This document shows positions 10,106-18,899 of a stretch of DNA of 41,844 nucleotides, one piece after another. A model generated the notes under the pieces. That model worked only from the letters and a program-made list of their open reading frames with translations, searched no databases and was not told the DNA's origin. The translations under genes were made by a program, and so were the position numbers. Source of the stretch: CAZSAT01 sp964604675 (GTDB lineage: Bacteria; Myxococcota_A; UBA796; CAJQPC01); NCBI GenBank assembly GCA_964604675.1, contig CAZSAT010000062.1, forward strand, positions 1 through 41,844, in the 5' to 3' direction. The first letter of the stretch is position 1; every line of letters begins with the position of its first letter.

Positions 10106-11820
10106 CCCTTGACCAGCGCCTCCACGTCGTCGGAACGCTGCGCCAGCACGTTCTCGGCCTCGTCCGGGTCGGCGGCGAGGTCGTAGGCCGCCACGGCCAC
10201 CCCATCCTCCACGATGACCTTCAGGTCGTCGCTCACCACCGCGGCCCGCTTGCCCTCCATCGCCACGCTGTAGGGCTCCGGCGCCGTGCCGCCTTCGATG
10301 CGACCCCGCAGGCTGTGGCCCTTCAGTTCGTGAGGCTGGGCCAGCCCCGCGTAGTCGAGCATCGTGGGCACGAGGTCGAGGTGGTCGCTCCGCTCGTCCA
10401 CCACCGTGCCAGCCGGCACACGGCCCGGCGCCCACACCACCAGCGGCACGTGCAGGTCGTGCTCGTAGAGCGAGCCGTGGGCGAAGTAGCGCCCGTGATC
10501 GGTCATCGACTCGCCGTGGTCGGCGCTCACGATGACGAGCGTGTCGCTCGCCTGACCCGTGGCCTCCAGCCAGGCGATCAGCTCGCCGAGCTTCGCGTCG
10601 GCGTAGGCGATGCCCGCGTCGTAGCGCGCCACGTAGTGACGCCGCTCGTCCTGGCCCGCGTCGTACACGTAGTCGGGGATCACCGGCCCCCGTTCGTTCC
10701 CGGTGCCCGGCTCCAGCTTCTGGGTGTCGGCCGCCCAGGTCGCGTCGCCCTCGAAGGTCGAGGCCCACGGCTCCGGTGGCCGGTACGGACCATGGGGGTC
10801 GAAGAGGTGCACCCAGACGAACTGGTTGTCGTCGGCGTGGGCCTGGAGCCAGGGCATCAGGTCCTGGCCGACGCGGTCCGCGGTGGTGTCGTTCTGGTAG
10901 TGGTGGAAGGCGTGGAAGCCCTGGTTGAAGTTGAACTCCTGCCCGAGGATGTACTGCGCCAGGAAGGCGCCGGTGACGTAGCCGGAGCCCGCGAAGCGCT
11001 CGGCCACGGTGTCGGCGCTCATCGGCAGCACCGCGGTGTTGTCCATCACCCCCACGCTCGAGGGGAAGCGGCTCGTGACCAGGGAGCTCAGGCTCGGCCG
11101 GGTGAAGGGAGCCTGCACCCGGTGCTGGGTGAACACCGCGCCCTCGGCGGCGAGCCGCGCCAGGTTGGGCGTGGTGGCGCGGTCGTAGCCGTGCATGCTG
11201 GCGTGGTCCCAGCGGAAGGTCTCGATCGTGAAGAGGATGACCCGAGGCAGATCGAAGCGTGTGGAGCGGCTGGCGGCCGTGACCCGCTCGAGCACGATCG
11301 GGTCGACCAGGAAGCTGTCCGCCCCGTCCTGTGCGGCCAACAGCAGGCGCACGAAGACCTCGGTCGTGCCCTCGGGCGCCATCCCACGGACCGTGACGTC
11401 GTGCCACCCAGGGCTCTCGGTGGCGATCGTGCGCGGGTCCCAGCTGATGAGGCCGTTCTCGCCGGCGTAGGCGATGCCCAGGGTGGCCTTGTGGGCGCCG
11501 TCGGTGTTCAGCGCCGTGGTCAGCTGGAAGGACTGCCCCGACGAGGCCGGCACCCTGACGCTTCCCCAGGTGGCGTTGGCGTCGGCCGAGTAGGCGACCT
11601 CGGTCCCCCGCTCCCGAGCGGTGAGCGTGACGGTGCCCGATCGGATCCGACCCCTCCAGCCATCGGGGATGCCGTTGTCGGCGATCTTGTCGCCCTGGCC
11701 GAGGCCCTCGCCGCTGTCCTGCGACAGGTCGGGGTTGAGCAGTGCGAGCGGCTCGACCTCGGTGGTCAGCGCGCCCGCGGACGGTGGCGCGGCGAAGGCG
11801 AGCAGGTGGGTCCAGATCAA
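9985..11820 (-). CDS. Alkaline-phosphatase-superfamily sulfatase-like hydrolase with N-terminal beta domain
   Basis: 611 residues, exported (MIWTHLLAFAAPPSAGA, no basic residue). Residues 30-180 look like a beta-sandwich, possibly carbohydrate-binding. Residues 190-540 are the sulfatase fold: VILFTIETFRWDH, where the usual metal-binding Asp is Glu200; the nucleophile site APFTRPSLSSLVTS with Thr240 rather than Cys or Ser of the CxPxR sulfatase signature; FDPHGPYRPP; and VSADHGESMTDHG. Without a formylglycine site it is more likely a phosphodiesterase or phosphotransferase. It ends in LRSLGYIE, as its neighbour ends in LRALSYID. The start is TTG 11820, supported by GGAG at 11829-11826. It follows the next gene by 12 bases in one operon. 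Confidence 0.88.
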   Translation of the reverse strand: MIWTHLLAFAAPPSAGALTTEVEPLALLNPDLSQDSGEGLGQGDKIADNGIPDGWRGRIRSGTVTLTARERGTEVAYSADANATWGSVRVPASSGQSFQLTTALNTDGAHKATLGIAYAGENGLISWDPRTIATESPGWHDVTVRGMAPEGTTEVFVRLLLAAQDGADSFLVDPIVLERVTAASRSTRFDLPRVILFTIETFRWDHASMHGYDRATTPNLARLAAEGAVFTQHRVQAPFTRPSLSSLVTSRFPSSVGVMDNTAVLPMSADTVAERFAGSGYVTGAFLAQYILGQEFNFNQGFHAFHHYQNDTTADRVGQDLMPWLQAHADDNQFVWVHLFDPHGPYRPPEPWASTFEGDATWAADTQKLEPGTGNERGPVIPDYVYDAGQDERRHYVARYDAGIAYADAKLGELIAWLEATGQASDTLVIVSADHGESMTDHGRYFAHGSLYEHDLHVPLVVWAPGRVPAGTVVDERSDHLDLVPTMLDYAGLAQPHELKGHSLRGRIEGGTAPEPYSVAMEGKRAAVVSDDLKVIVEDGVAVAAYDLAADPDEAENVLAQRSDDVEALVKGYERWIAERLKDDAPAPAAPVERAMSEEEIEMLRSLGYIE

Positions 11821-11832
11821 GGCAGCTCCAAC

Positions 11833-13371
11833 TCAGTCGATGTAGCTCAGGGCCCTCAGCGCATCGAGCATCTCTTCGTCCGCGTCCGAGGGGGTGGCGT
11901 CGCCTTGCCGTGCACCCTTCGGCTCCCAGCTCGGGATGCGGACGACCTCTCGGGTGGCGAGGTCGCCGGTGAAGAGCTCCCGCATCACGCGCCCCGTCAT
12001 GTCGTCGGCGACGGGGAGGGAGAGCGCGTGGAGCAGGGTGGGCGCGATGTCCAGGATGTAGGGGTTCTCGAGCTCGGCAGACTGCGCGATGTCGGGACCG
12101 GCCGCGATCAGCACGCCGGGCTGGCGGCCGTTGTGCGTGCCGCTGTGCTGCACGATGTTGAGCACCGCGTCGGGCACCCGTCGGCCGTCGAGCTCGATGA
12201 TGTCGCCCGGATCGGTGGTGTCGACCTCGACCACGAGCTCGCAGTCCTGGTGGGGAAGCTTCTCCGGGAAGAGGAACACCGGCTCACCGCTGTGCTTCCA
12301 GACCACGCGACTCAGCGTCTCGCGGAGCTCCGCGACCATCGCGTCAGCTTCTTCGGGCGCCACCGTGCCGAAGGCTTCGCGGCCCTCGAGGTTGACGCGC
12401 ACCTTCTTCTTGGCGCGCATGTTCGGGGACGAGTGCACGTAGAAGCTGGTTCGGCGCCAGTCCACGCCTTGGGGCGTTCCTCGCCAGAGATCGAGGTGCT
12501 GGAGCACGGCCTCGAGCCGGAAGTGCACCACGTGGTAGGTGTCCATGTGGGTGAAGCCATGGTCGGAGACCACCAGCACGTTGGTGTTCTGGTCCATCGC
12601 GGCGACCATGTCGCCCACGGCTCGATCGACGGCCCGGTAGGCGTCGTAGAAGGTGAGGGCGTCACCTTCCAGGGTGGCGAGGGTCTCGGGTGCGAGCGCG
12701 CCGTCGACCGGCTGGAAGTACCGGTAGTAGCGGTGGGACGCGAGGTCGACCCGGTGCAGGTAGACCATGGTCAGGTCGAAGTCGCTGCGCTCGTGCTGGT
12801 CGACCGCGACCCAGGTGTAGAGGCGATCGTCGGGTGCGGCGAGCTTGTCGCCCGGGAAGGTGTCGCCGTAGACCTGCTGCGCGATGCGCCGCCACCGGTA
12901 CACCCGCCGTTCGGTGTCCACGGGCCACCCGAAGTGGGTCTCCTCGAGGTTGGCGCGGGACGACAGCGCCACGCCGTTGACCTCCTCGACGGGCCAGGTG
13001 CCCCACCATCCCAGCTGCAACACCCGGAGATCGTTGGCGCTGGCGATGTTCCACAAGGCCTCGACCCGTCGGTCGGTGCTCGAGACGGGCACCTGGGTGC
13101 CGGTGTTGGCGGAGACGAAGTCCTCGATGCCGTGCTCGGTGGGCGTGCGACCGGTGGCGACCGAGGTCCACACGACCGGTGACTTCGACTGGTAGTCGGT
13201 GCGGAGGGGTGCATAGGCACCTCGCTCGGCGAGGGCTGCGAGGTTCGGCAGCTCACCAGCCGCCCACATCGCCTCGAGCACCGCGGGCTCCACGCCGTCG
13301 AGCCCGATCAGCGCCACGGGGTTCTGCGCCTGCGCGGACGAGGCGAGCATCAGGGCGACAGAGCTCAGCAT
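11833..13371 (-). CDS. Type I phosphodiesterase/AlkP-superfamily phosphohydrolase
   Basis: 512 residues with signal peptide MLSSVALMLASSAQA. It matches the predicted AlkP-superfamily phosphohydrolase/phosphomutase group: VALIGLDGVEP with metal-binding Asp25, PNLAALAERG, the nucleophile region SKSPVVWTSVATGRTPTEHGI where Ser64 takes the place of the usual Thr, LVVSDHGF near the middle, and GRQPGVLIAAGPDI with IAPTLLHAL near the end. It probably acts on a phosphodiester or phosphonate in the periplasm; the substrate is unknown. It is first gene of a two-gene minus-strand operon with the sulfatase-like hydrolase. GGAGG lies 12 bases from the ATG, farther than usual. Divergent from msrA. Confidence 0.9.
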   Translation of the reverse strand: MLSSVALMLASSAQAQNPVALIGLDGVEPAVLEAMWAAGELPNLAALAERGAYAPLRTDYQSKSPVVWTSVATGRTPTEHGIEDFVSANTGTQVPVSSTDRRVEALWNIASANDLRVLQLGWWGTWPVEEVNGVALSSRANLEETHFGWPVDTERRVYRWRRIAQQVYGDTFPGDKLAAPDDRLYTWVAVDQHERSDFDLTMVYLHRVDLASHRYYRYFQPVDGALAPETLATLEGDALTFYDAYRAVDRAVGDMVAAMDQNTNVLVVSDHGFTHMDTYHVVHFRLEAVLQHLDLWRGTPQGVDWRRTSFYVHSSPNMRAKKKVRVNLEGREAFGTVAPEEADAMVAELRETLSRVVWKHSGEPVFLFPEKLPHQDCELVVEVDTTDPGDIIELDGRRVPDAVLNIVQHSGTHNGRQPGVLIAAGPDIAQSAELENPYILDIAPTLLHALSLPVADDMTGRVMRELFTGDLATREVVRIPSWEPKGARQGDATPSDADEEMLDALRALSYID

Positions 13372-13430
13372 CCCGGGTCGCGGCCTCCAGCAGTGCGCCT
13401 AACGGACGTCAGGGCTGGAGCAACCAGTGC

Positions 13431-13459
13431 GCTCGACCCCGGAAGCCGATCGGTCGAGC
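13431..13459. promoter_or_regulatory. Operator-like inverted repeat abutting the msrA -10 box
   Basis: GCTCGACC, 13 bases, GGTCGAGC: perfect 8-base arms with centres 21 bases apart (two helical turns). The right arm ends exactly where the TACCCT box begins, over the -35 region. This suits a dimeric regulator controlling the msrA operon and perhaps the divergent phosphohydrolase. Confidence 0.55.
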
Positions 13460-13465
13460 TACCCT
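13460..13465 (+). promoter_or_regulatory. Probable -10 box (TACCCT) of the msrA operon
   Basis: TACCCT lies 15 bases before the msrA ATG, with the GAGGTGA ribosome site at 13472-13478 between. The same hexamer precedes the gene at 23354. No clear -35 is seen; the inverted repeat occupies that place. Confidence 0.5.
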
Positions 13466-13480
13466 CGTGGCGAGGTGAGC

Positions 13481-14127
<647 letters not shown>

Positions 14128-14131
<4 letters not shown>

Positions 14132-14439
14132 GCTGGCTGTGGGTCCTGGCGTGTGGGAGCGCGGAGGTCGGCACGGACTGTGCCGCCGCGGACCAGCCGG
14201 ACGTCTGCCGCCAGGACGTGCTGCTGGCCGTGCCACCCACCGCCACCGCCGAGGTGGTCGCCGCGGCCGAAGCCATCGCCGATCCGGTGCTCCGCGGTGC
14301 CGCGCTGTTCACCTGGATCGACGCGCACCGCGGACGCGTGCCGGTCGAGAGCGCCGAGACGGTGTGCGCGGTGCTGGAGGGCCGCGTCCAGCACGTGTGC
14401 GAGCGACGCATCTCCGCGGCGCACCTGAACCGGGACTGA
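14128..14439 (+). CDS. Small Cys-containing lipoprotein in the msrA operon
   Basis: 103 residues starting MSWLWVLACGSAEVG. The lipobox Cys is residue 9 and no basic residue precedes it. The mature part has Cys18, 27, 80 and 91; the C-x10-C pair at 80/91 followed by a basic helix matches the pairs in the next gene, so the two are probably related. No family is recognised. The start is the ATG of the ATGA overlap with msrA, which fixes this short signal peptide. One base separates its stop from the next ATG. Role unknown; the operon suggests a part in envelope thiol or oxidation homeostasis, but that is inference. Confidence 0.75.
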
Positions 14440-14440
14440 C

Positions 14441-15244
14441 ATGGCCTGGCTCCTGTGCTTGGGGTGCGCGTGCGGGGAGCCGCCGACCGCGCCTGCGTCA
14501 CCGCCCACGGACCCCAGGGTCCCCCAGGACTGTGCAGCGTACGCGGGCACCGACGCCCACGGGTACTGCCTGGCGCTCGTGGCGGCCCGGCACCCCGGGA
14601 GCGTCGAGTCGATCTGTGCCGGGGCCGGCGACTGGGATGCGCTCTGTCGGCAGGTGTGGGTGGGCGCCCGAGGGGAACGCGGCGGCGACCTCGGCGAGCA
14701 GCTGACAGCCTGCGGCGCGTCGTCGGACTGTCGCTTCGAGGTGCTGGATCGGAGCTGGGGGGAGCTCGGCACCGAGGCCCGGGTCCGGCGTTGCCTGGAG
14801 GTCACCGGCGAGCTCGCCCAGGACTGCGTTCGCCACGCCGTGACCCTGGCGGGGGACGTCGACGACGCCACCCTGCTCTCGGCCTGTGACGGCGACGAGC
14901 CGTGTGAGCTCCAGCTGATGCGGGCCGTGCCCGTCGCCGACCTGCACACCCGCCTCGATCGCTGTGAGCGCTTCGCTGGCGATCACGTGGCCGACTGCGT
15001 CCGTCACGCGCTGGACGGTTGGCTGCGGTCCGGGCCCACCGCGGAGAGCTTCGAGGATCTGGCAGCGCGGCACCTCGGGGGGGACGCCGCCGGACGGCTG
15101 CTCGGCACCGCCGTGGCCTGCTTCGGTGTGGGCACCTGCGACGCGGTGGTCGACGACGCGGCTCGAGCGGACTGCCTCCGTGCGGTCGAGGTGGAGATCG
15201 CCGAGCGTCCGGAGATCTGCCACAGCTTCCGCACGCCGCCATGA
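14441..15244 (+). CDS. Cys-rich lipoprotein with repeated four-Cys modules
   Basis: 267 residues starting MAWLLCLGCACGEPP, a short lipoprotein signal without basic residues. Cysteines follow a regular plan: 91, 97, 118, 129; then 149, 155, 175, 186; then a looser 217, 223, 235, 250; with 31, 43, 59, 69 earlier. The first two are a C-x5-C-x19/20-C-x10-C module repeated at 58 residues, with matching helices ending DCVRHA in both. Two disulfides per module are likely. I cannot assign a named family. The stop overlaps the next start as ATGA (15241-15244), coupling it to the membrane protein downstream. Function unknown; periplasmic scaffold or redox partner are possibilities. Confidence 0.78.
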   Translation: MAWLLCLGCACGEPPTAPASPPTDPRVPQDCAAYAGTDAHGYCLALVAARHPGSVESICAGAGDWDALCRQVWVGARGERGGDLGEQLTACGASSDCRFEVLDRSWGELGTEARVRRCLEVTGELAQDCVRHAVTLAGDVDDATLLSACDGDEPCELQLMRAVPVADLHTRLDRCERFAGDHVADCVRHALDGWLRSGPTAESFEDLAARHLGGDAAGRLLGTAVACFGVGTCDAVVDDAARADCLRAVEVEIAERPEICHSFRTPP

Positions 15245-16650
15245 CTCGGCGCTCGCGGGAGCTCGCCCGGGCGCTGGTCTGTGCGACCGCCGTCACCGCC
15301 CTCTGCACCCTCTGGCTCGCCCGCTTCCACCTGGTCGACGCGGCCCTCGTGGCGTCCGACTTCGGCGAATACTGCCGCTCCACCGCCGCCCTCCGCGATG
15401 GCACCGAGCACGCGTTCTCCCAGAACCGGTCGCGCGTCACCGCGGCGCTTCCGGCCCTGCTCGCCCGCCACATGAGCCTCACCGACGCGCTCGTGGTGGG
15501 CTCGCTGGCGGCCACGTGGGGCCTGGTGCTCGCCACCTACGTCTGGGGGCGGGCCCTGGCGGGTCGGCTCGGGGGCGTGTGTGCGTCGCTCGGGTTCTGC
15601 GCGGTGGGCAGCCTCACGCTCCTCACGCGCACAGCCACCTTCTACCCGGCGGTGATCGCGGGCTTCGTCGCCGCCTCCGCCGGCGCCGCCGTGGCTGCGC
15701 GCTGGCGCACGCCGGCGGGCCTCGTCACGGGCGCGTGCGGGGTTGCTGTGGCGCTGCTGGTCGATGTGCGCGGGCTCCTGTGGGCGGCCCCAGCGCTCGC
15801 CGTGGTCGTGGTCGCGGCCTGTGCCGCTCGTCCGCGCAGGGTGCCCGGTCGGCTGGCCCTCGTGGCGCTCCCGCTGGTGCTCTCGTACGCCGCAGGCGGC
15901 TGGGCGTGGTCGGACCGGAGCTGGACCTTCGAGCACCAGGCCTTCGCGATGACCGAGGTGGCGTACGAGCCCCAGGCGCCGCTGCCGTTGAGGCTGGAGG
16001 AAGGCGCCTACCTGTGGGGGTGGAGCGACCCGCGAGCGCTCCCGCAGACCTTCCGCACGCTCCGCCTCATCCGGGAGCGGGTGCCCGCATCCGTGCTGGA
16101 GCGCGGGGAGACCACGTGGCTTCGTGAGGCCCGCGTCGATCCCTGGCGGCCGGTGCTGGCGGGGAGCCTGGTGATCGCCCTCTGGGGCCTCCGGCGCCGC
16201 CCCTGGCACATGGTGGCCCTGGTGTCGGGACTGCTTCCCTTCGCCGTGGCCCTCCAGGGAGCCGCCGACATCCAGATCCGGCTGCGCTTCCTGCAGGTCG
16301 GCCTGGCCGGCGCGCCGGTCGCGCTCGGGCTGGCCTGGGCCACGCTGGTGCGGCCGCTTCCGCGACGGTGGCGCACGACGGTGGCGGTCGGCGTCGGCGT
16401 GGCCGTGCTCCTCGGGCTGGTGCCGTCCTGGTTCTCGCCGTCGGCCGACTGGCGGCACCCCTGGCCGCCTTCGGGGGCCCTGGAGCAGGTCCTGGCCGCG
16501 GCCGCGGGCGAGGGGACCGTGGACAGCGAGCGGCAGGTGGCGTGCGTGGGGCTGCTCACGGGGGACGAGCGTCGGCACGGCTTTCCGCCCGCGGGTCGGC
16601 TCGGCGCCTGGCTGGGTCCACCAGAGCGTGTTTCTGCGCGATCCCGCTGA
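15241..16650 (+). CDS. Polytopic membrane protein, GT-C-like
   Basis: 469 residues with a basic start (MTRRSRELARALVC) and about ten hydrophobic segments, for example ALVVGSLAATWGLVLATYVW, PAVIAGFVAASAGAAVAA, LVTGACGVAVALLV, LLWAAPALAVVVVAACAA, and pairs near residues 300-400. An acidic loop after the first helix (LVASDFGEYCRST) resembles the Asp-Glu loops of GT-C glycosyltransferases and related polyprenyl-sugar enzymes, but the match is weak. A soluble tail of about 60 residues follows the last helix. Translationally coupled to the Cys-rich lipoprotein gene, so it may place or modify that protein. The coding call is firm; the function is not. Confidence 0.72.
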   Translation: MTRRSRELARALVCATAVTALCTLWLARFHLVDAALVASDFGEYCRSTAALRDGTEHAFSQNRSRVTAALPALLARHMSLTDALVVGSLAATWGLVLATYVWGRALAGRLGGVCASLGFCAVGSLTLLTRTATFYPAVIAGFVAASAGAAVAARWRTPAGLVTGACGVAVALLVDVRGLLWAAPALAVVVVAACAARPRRVPGRLALVALPLVLSYAAGGWAWSDRSWTFEHQAFAMTEVAYEPQAPLPLRLEEGAYLWGWSDPRALPQTFRTLRLIRERVPASVLERGETTWLREARVDPWRPVLAGSLVIALWGLRRRPWHMVALVSGLLPFAVALQGAADIQIRLRFLQVGLAGAPVALGLAWATLVRPLPRRWRTTVAVGVGVAVLLGLVPSWFSPSADWRHPWPPSGALEQVLAAAAGEGTVDSERQVACVGLLTGDERRHGFPPAGRLGAWLGPPERVSARSR

Positions 16651-16654
16651 GCGG

Positions 16655-16667
16655 CCCCGCCGCGGGG
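16655..16667. terminator. Short GC hairpin after the msrA operon
   Basis: CCCCG-CCG-CGGGG, five bases after the stop at 16650 and before the next gene's GGAGG site. There is no T-tract. Possible pause or terminator element. Confidence 0.3.
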
Positions 16668-16698
16668 AACGAAGTAGGAGGCCGTCCTGGAGGCCCCC

Positions 16699-17154
16699 TT
16701 GCTCTACCTCTCGCTCCGGCTCGTGCACATCGGCTGCATGGCCCTCTGGATCGGCGCCATCTTCTTCTGCTCCGGCGACGTCCGGCGCACCCTCGCCAGC
16801 CCCGAGGGCAACCTGGACCTGCTCCGCGAGCGCATGAGCCGCTCCCTGAAGATCTCGGCGTCCGCCGGGGGCCTCACGGTGCTCAGCGGCATCGGCCTGA
16901 TCGTCGTGCTGGGCGGCATGGGAGCGGTGCCGGTGCCGATCCACATCGGGCTCACGGTGGGCTTCGTGATGCTGGGTGTGGGCGGCGGCGTGGTGGGCAG
17001 GTCGTGGAAGGCGATCGACGCCGCCCTGGCGGCCGGCGGCAGCCGCGAGAGCGTGGCGCCGCTGGTGAAGCGGCTCGCGGTGGGCAACGGCATCTTCCAC
17101 GGCCTCTGGCTCCTCACCCTGGTGCTCATGGTCTTCCGGTCGGGCCTGGGATGA
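16699..17154 (+). CDS. Four-helix membrane protein, CopD/DUF2269-like
   Basis: 151 residues with four hydrophobic helices: LRLVHIGCMALWIGAIFFCS, a second in GGLTVLSGIGLIVVLGG, a third in PIHIGLTVGFVMLGVGGG, and a C-terminal FHGLWLLTLVLMVF. The first helix with its His and the layout recall CopD/DUF2269-type proteins, in which His residues may bind haem or copper; this is a pattern guess. The start is TTG 16699, supported by GGAGG at 16689-16693 with a five-base gap. The stop overlaps the next start as ATGA, so it is coupled to the OmpA-domain protein. Confidence 0.72.
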   Translation: MLYLSLRLVHIGCMALWIGAIFFCSGDVRRTLASPEGNLDLLRERMSRSLKISASAGGLTVLSGIGLIVVLGGMGAVPVPIHIGLTVGFVMLGVGGGVVGRSWKAIDAALAAGGSRESVAPLVKRLAVGNGIFHGLWLLTLVLMVFRSGLG

Positions 17155-18131
17155 TCCTGCTGCCGCTGGCCCTGGCCCAGGACGCGGTGACCCTGGAGGC
17201 GGTGCGCACCACGCAGGCGGGGGCCACGCCGGCCAGCCTGTCGTTCGTGCTCGGCGTGTCGGGCGCGCTCGATGCCCGGTTGTCGTGTTCGGGGCAGGCC
17301 TATGCCATCTCCGAGCGGGTCAGGTCGGGGCAGACCGTCACGCTGTCCCTCGACGGCCTGGCGCTCGGAGCGCACGCGTGCTCCGGGAGCCTGCGCCTGG
17401 AAGAGGCCGATGGCAGCTATGGAGAGATGCCGCTGTCGCTCGAGGTCCAGGTGCTCGACGCCCTGACCCTCACGGTCGACAAGGCGGACCTGGACCTGGA
17501 CGCCCAGCGGATCTCGGTGGCGGGCAGCCGCCCGCTGACCCGGGTGGAGGTGGAGGTCTTCGACGCCACCGGGCACGCGGTCGGCCGAGGCGCCGTGAGC
17601 GACGCAGGCAGCACACCCCTCGAACTGGAGTGGTCCCAGCCCGACGCGGAGATCCTGAAGCTCGCGCTCACCGGCACCGATCAGCACGGGCTGACCGCCA
17701 GCCTCGAGCTGTCCCCTTGGAGCTACGCCATCCCGCACGAGGACCTGCACTTCGCCACCGGCAGCGCCGCGATCGCCGAGAGCGAGGCCCACAAGCTGGA
17801 GGCGGCGTACGGTGAGCTCTCCGAGGTCCTGGCCAAGTACGGCAGCATCGTGGACGTGAAGCTCTTCGTGGCCGGCTACACCGACACGGTCGGCGATCGA
17901 GCTGGCAACCAGGGCCTGTCCGAGGCGCGTGCCCGAGCGATCGCCGGCTGGTTCCGCAGCCGGGGCTTCGAGGGCTCCGTGGCCTACCAGGGCTTCGGCG
18001 AGGACGGGCTGGCGGTCGGCACGCCCGACGAGACCGACGAGGTGAGGAACCGGCGCGCGCTCTACCTGCTCGCCGCCGATGAACCCGCCGTGTCCGGCGA
18101 GCTGCCCCGGGCCGCCTGGAGGCCGCTGTGA
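17151..18131 (+). CDS. OmpA-domain peptidoglycan-binding protein
   Basis: 326 residues. Short exported start MILLPLALAQDAV, without basic residues. Residues 20-200 are beta-rich and Ig-like, without a named match. Residues about 205-310 form an OmpA C-terminal domain: LHFATGSAAIAESEAHKLEAA, then FVAGYTDTVGD with the diaminopimelate-binding Asp, then NQGLSEARARAIAGWFRSRG with the binding Arg, and EVRNRRALYLL. It should bind cell-wall peptide from the periplasm. The start overlaps the preceding stop (ATGA) and its stop overlaps the next start (GTGA 18128-18131), placing it in one operon with a membrane protein and a lipoprotein. Confidence 0.87.
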   Translation: MILLPLALAQDAVTLEAVRTTQAGATPASLSFVLGVSGALDARLSCSGQAYAISERVRSGQTVTLSLDGLALGAHACSGSLRLEEADGSYGEMPLSLEVQVLDALTLTVDKADLDLDAQRISVAGSRPLTRVEVEVFDATGHAVGRGAVSDAGSTPLELEWSQPDAEILKLALTGTDQHGLTASLELSPWSYAIPHEDLHFATGSAAIAESEAHKLEAAYGELSEVLAKYGSIVDVKLFVAGYTDTVGDRAGNQGLSEARARAIAGWFRSRGFEGSVAYQGFGEDGLAVGTPDETDEVRNRRALYLLAADEPAVSGELPRAAWRPL

Positions 18132-18841
18132 TCCACCTGGTGCTCGTGGCCTGCAGCGGCCCAACGTCCGGCGACACGGCGGGGGAGCGCTGCGGGCACG
18201 ACGGCGCGTTCGCCGACTGCCTGGAGCCCACGCTCACCGCGGACGAGTACGTGGCCTCCTCGAGCCTGTACTTCGACACCATGGACTACACGGTCGATCT
18301 GGAGGAGCCCCCGCCCTACAGCGAGCTCGTCGCACGCTGGGAGTGGCCTCCCTGGCTGATGTTGACCGCCTACGGCTACGACAACATCGTGAACGGGGAT
18401 CTGCTGCTCCAGCTGTTCCCGTCGATCGTGGTGGAGCGGGACTGCCGGTTCTTCGAACAGAACCCCTTCGGCCGGTGCCGCGTCACCTTCTACTACGACG
18501 CGCACGAGGGCCTCGGCTGCCCGATCTACGAGGAGTTCACGTTCAACGACGCCGGTGAGATCACCTGGATCGAGGCGTGGAGCGACCAGCCGGGCATGTT
18601 GCCGAGCGCGGACGACGATCCGTGGTCCGAAGGGGACTCCACCCGCCTCGCCACCCGGATCCCGGGACTCGGCAACGCCGAGGGTCGCATCGATCTTGAC
18701 AGCTCGTGGATGCAGGATGCCGCCGCGGACGACGCCGACGTGGCGGACTTCGTGCACCGCGCCAGCGACTGGGGCGCCACCTGGCTCGAGGAGCTCGGGG
18801 CCTCGGATGATTCGATGTGGTCGATCGGCTGCGGTTGGTGA
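18128..18841 (+). CDS. Lipoprotein with possible NTF2/SnoaL-like fold
   Basis: 237 residues starting MIHLVLVACSGPTSGD (GTG start in a GTGA overlap), lipobox Cys at residue 9. The central part, with RDCRFFEQNPFGRCRVTFYYDAHEG split by short turns and then EFTFNDAGEITWIEAWSD, has the alternating strands and the closing INxIEAW-like strand seen in SnoaL/NTF2-type domains. I infer that fold from pattern only. Several Cys could form disulfides. It is last in the run that begins with the membrane protein at 16699; a perfect hairpin follows at 18870-18889. Confidence 0.68.
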   Translation: MIHLVLVACSGPTSGDTAGERCGHDGAFADCLEPTLTADEYVASSSLYFDTMDYTVDLEEPPPYSELVARWEWPPWLMLTAYGYDNIVNGDLLLQLFPSIVVERDCRFFEQNPFGRCRVTFYYDAHEGLGCPIYEEFTFNDAGEITWIEAWSDQPGMLPSADDDPWSEGDSTRLATRIPGLGNAEGRIDLDSSWMQDAAADDADVADFVHRASDWGATWLEELGASDDSMWSIGCGW

Positions 18842-18869
18842 TCGAGCGCCAGGGGGCATCCCGCTCAGG

Positions 18870-18889
18870 TCGGACGGGCATCCGTCCGA
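18870..18889. terminator. 8-bp hairpin between a lipoprotein gene and the GGDEF-EAL gene
   Basis: TCGGACGG-GCAT-CCGTCCGA, perfect arms with a four-base loop, 29 bases past the stop at 18841 and 11 bases before the ATG at 18900. No T-tract. It may end the upstream transcript, or bind a regulator, or limit ribosome access to the next gene. It shares the CGGACG core with the hairpin at 8519-8539. Confidence 0.45.
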
Positions 18890-18899
18890 TGTAGCGGGC

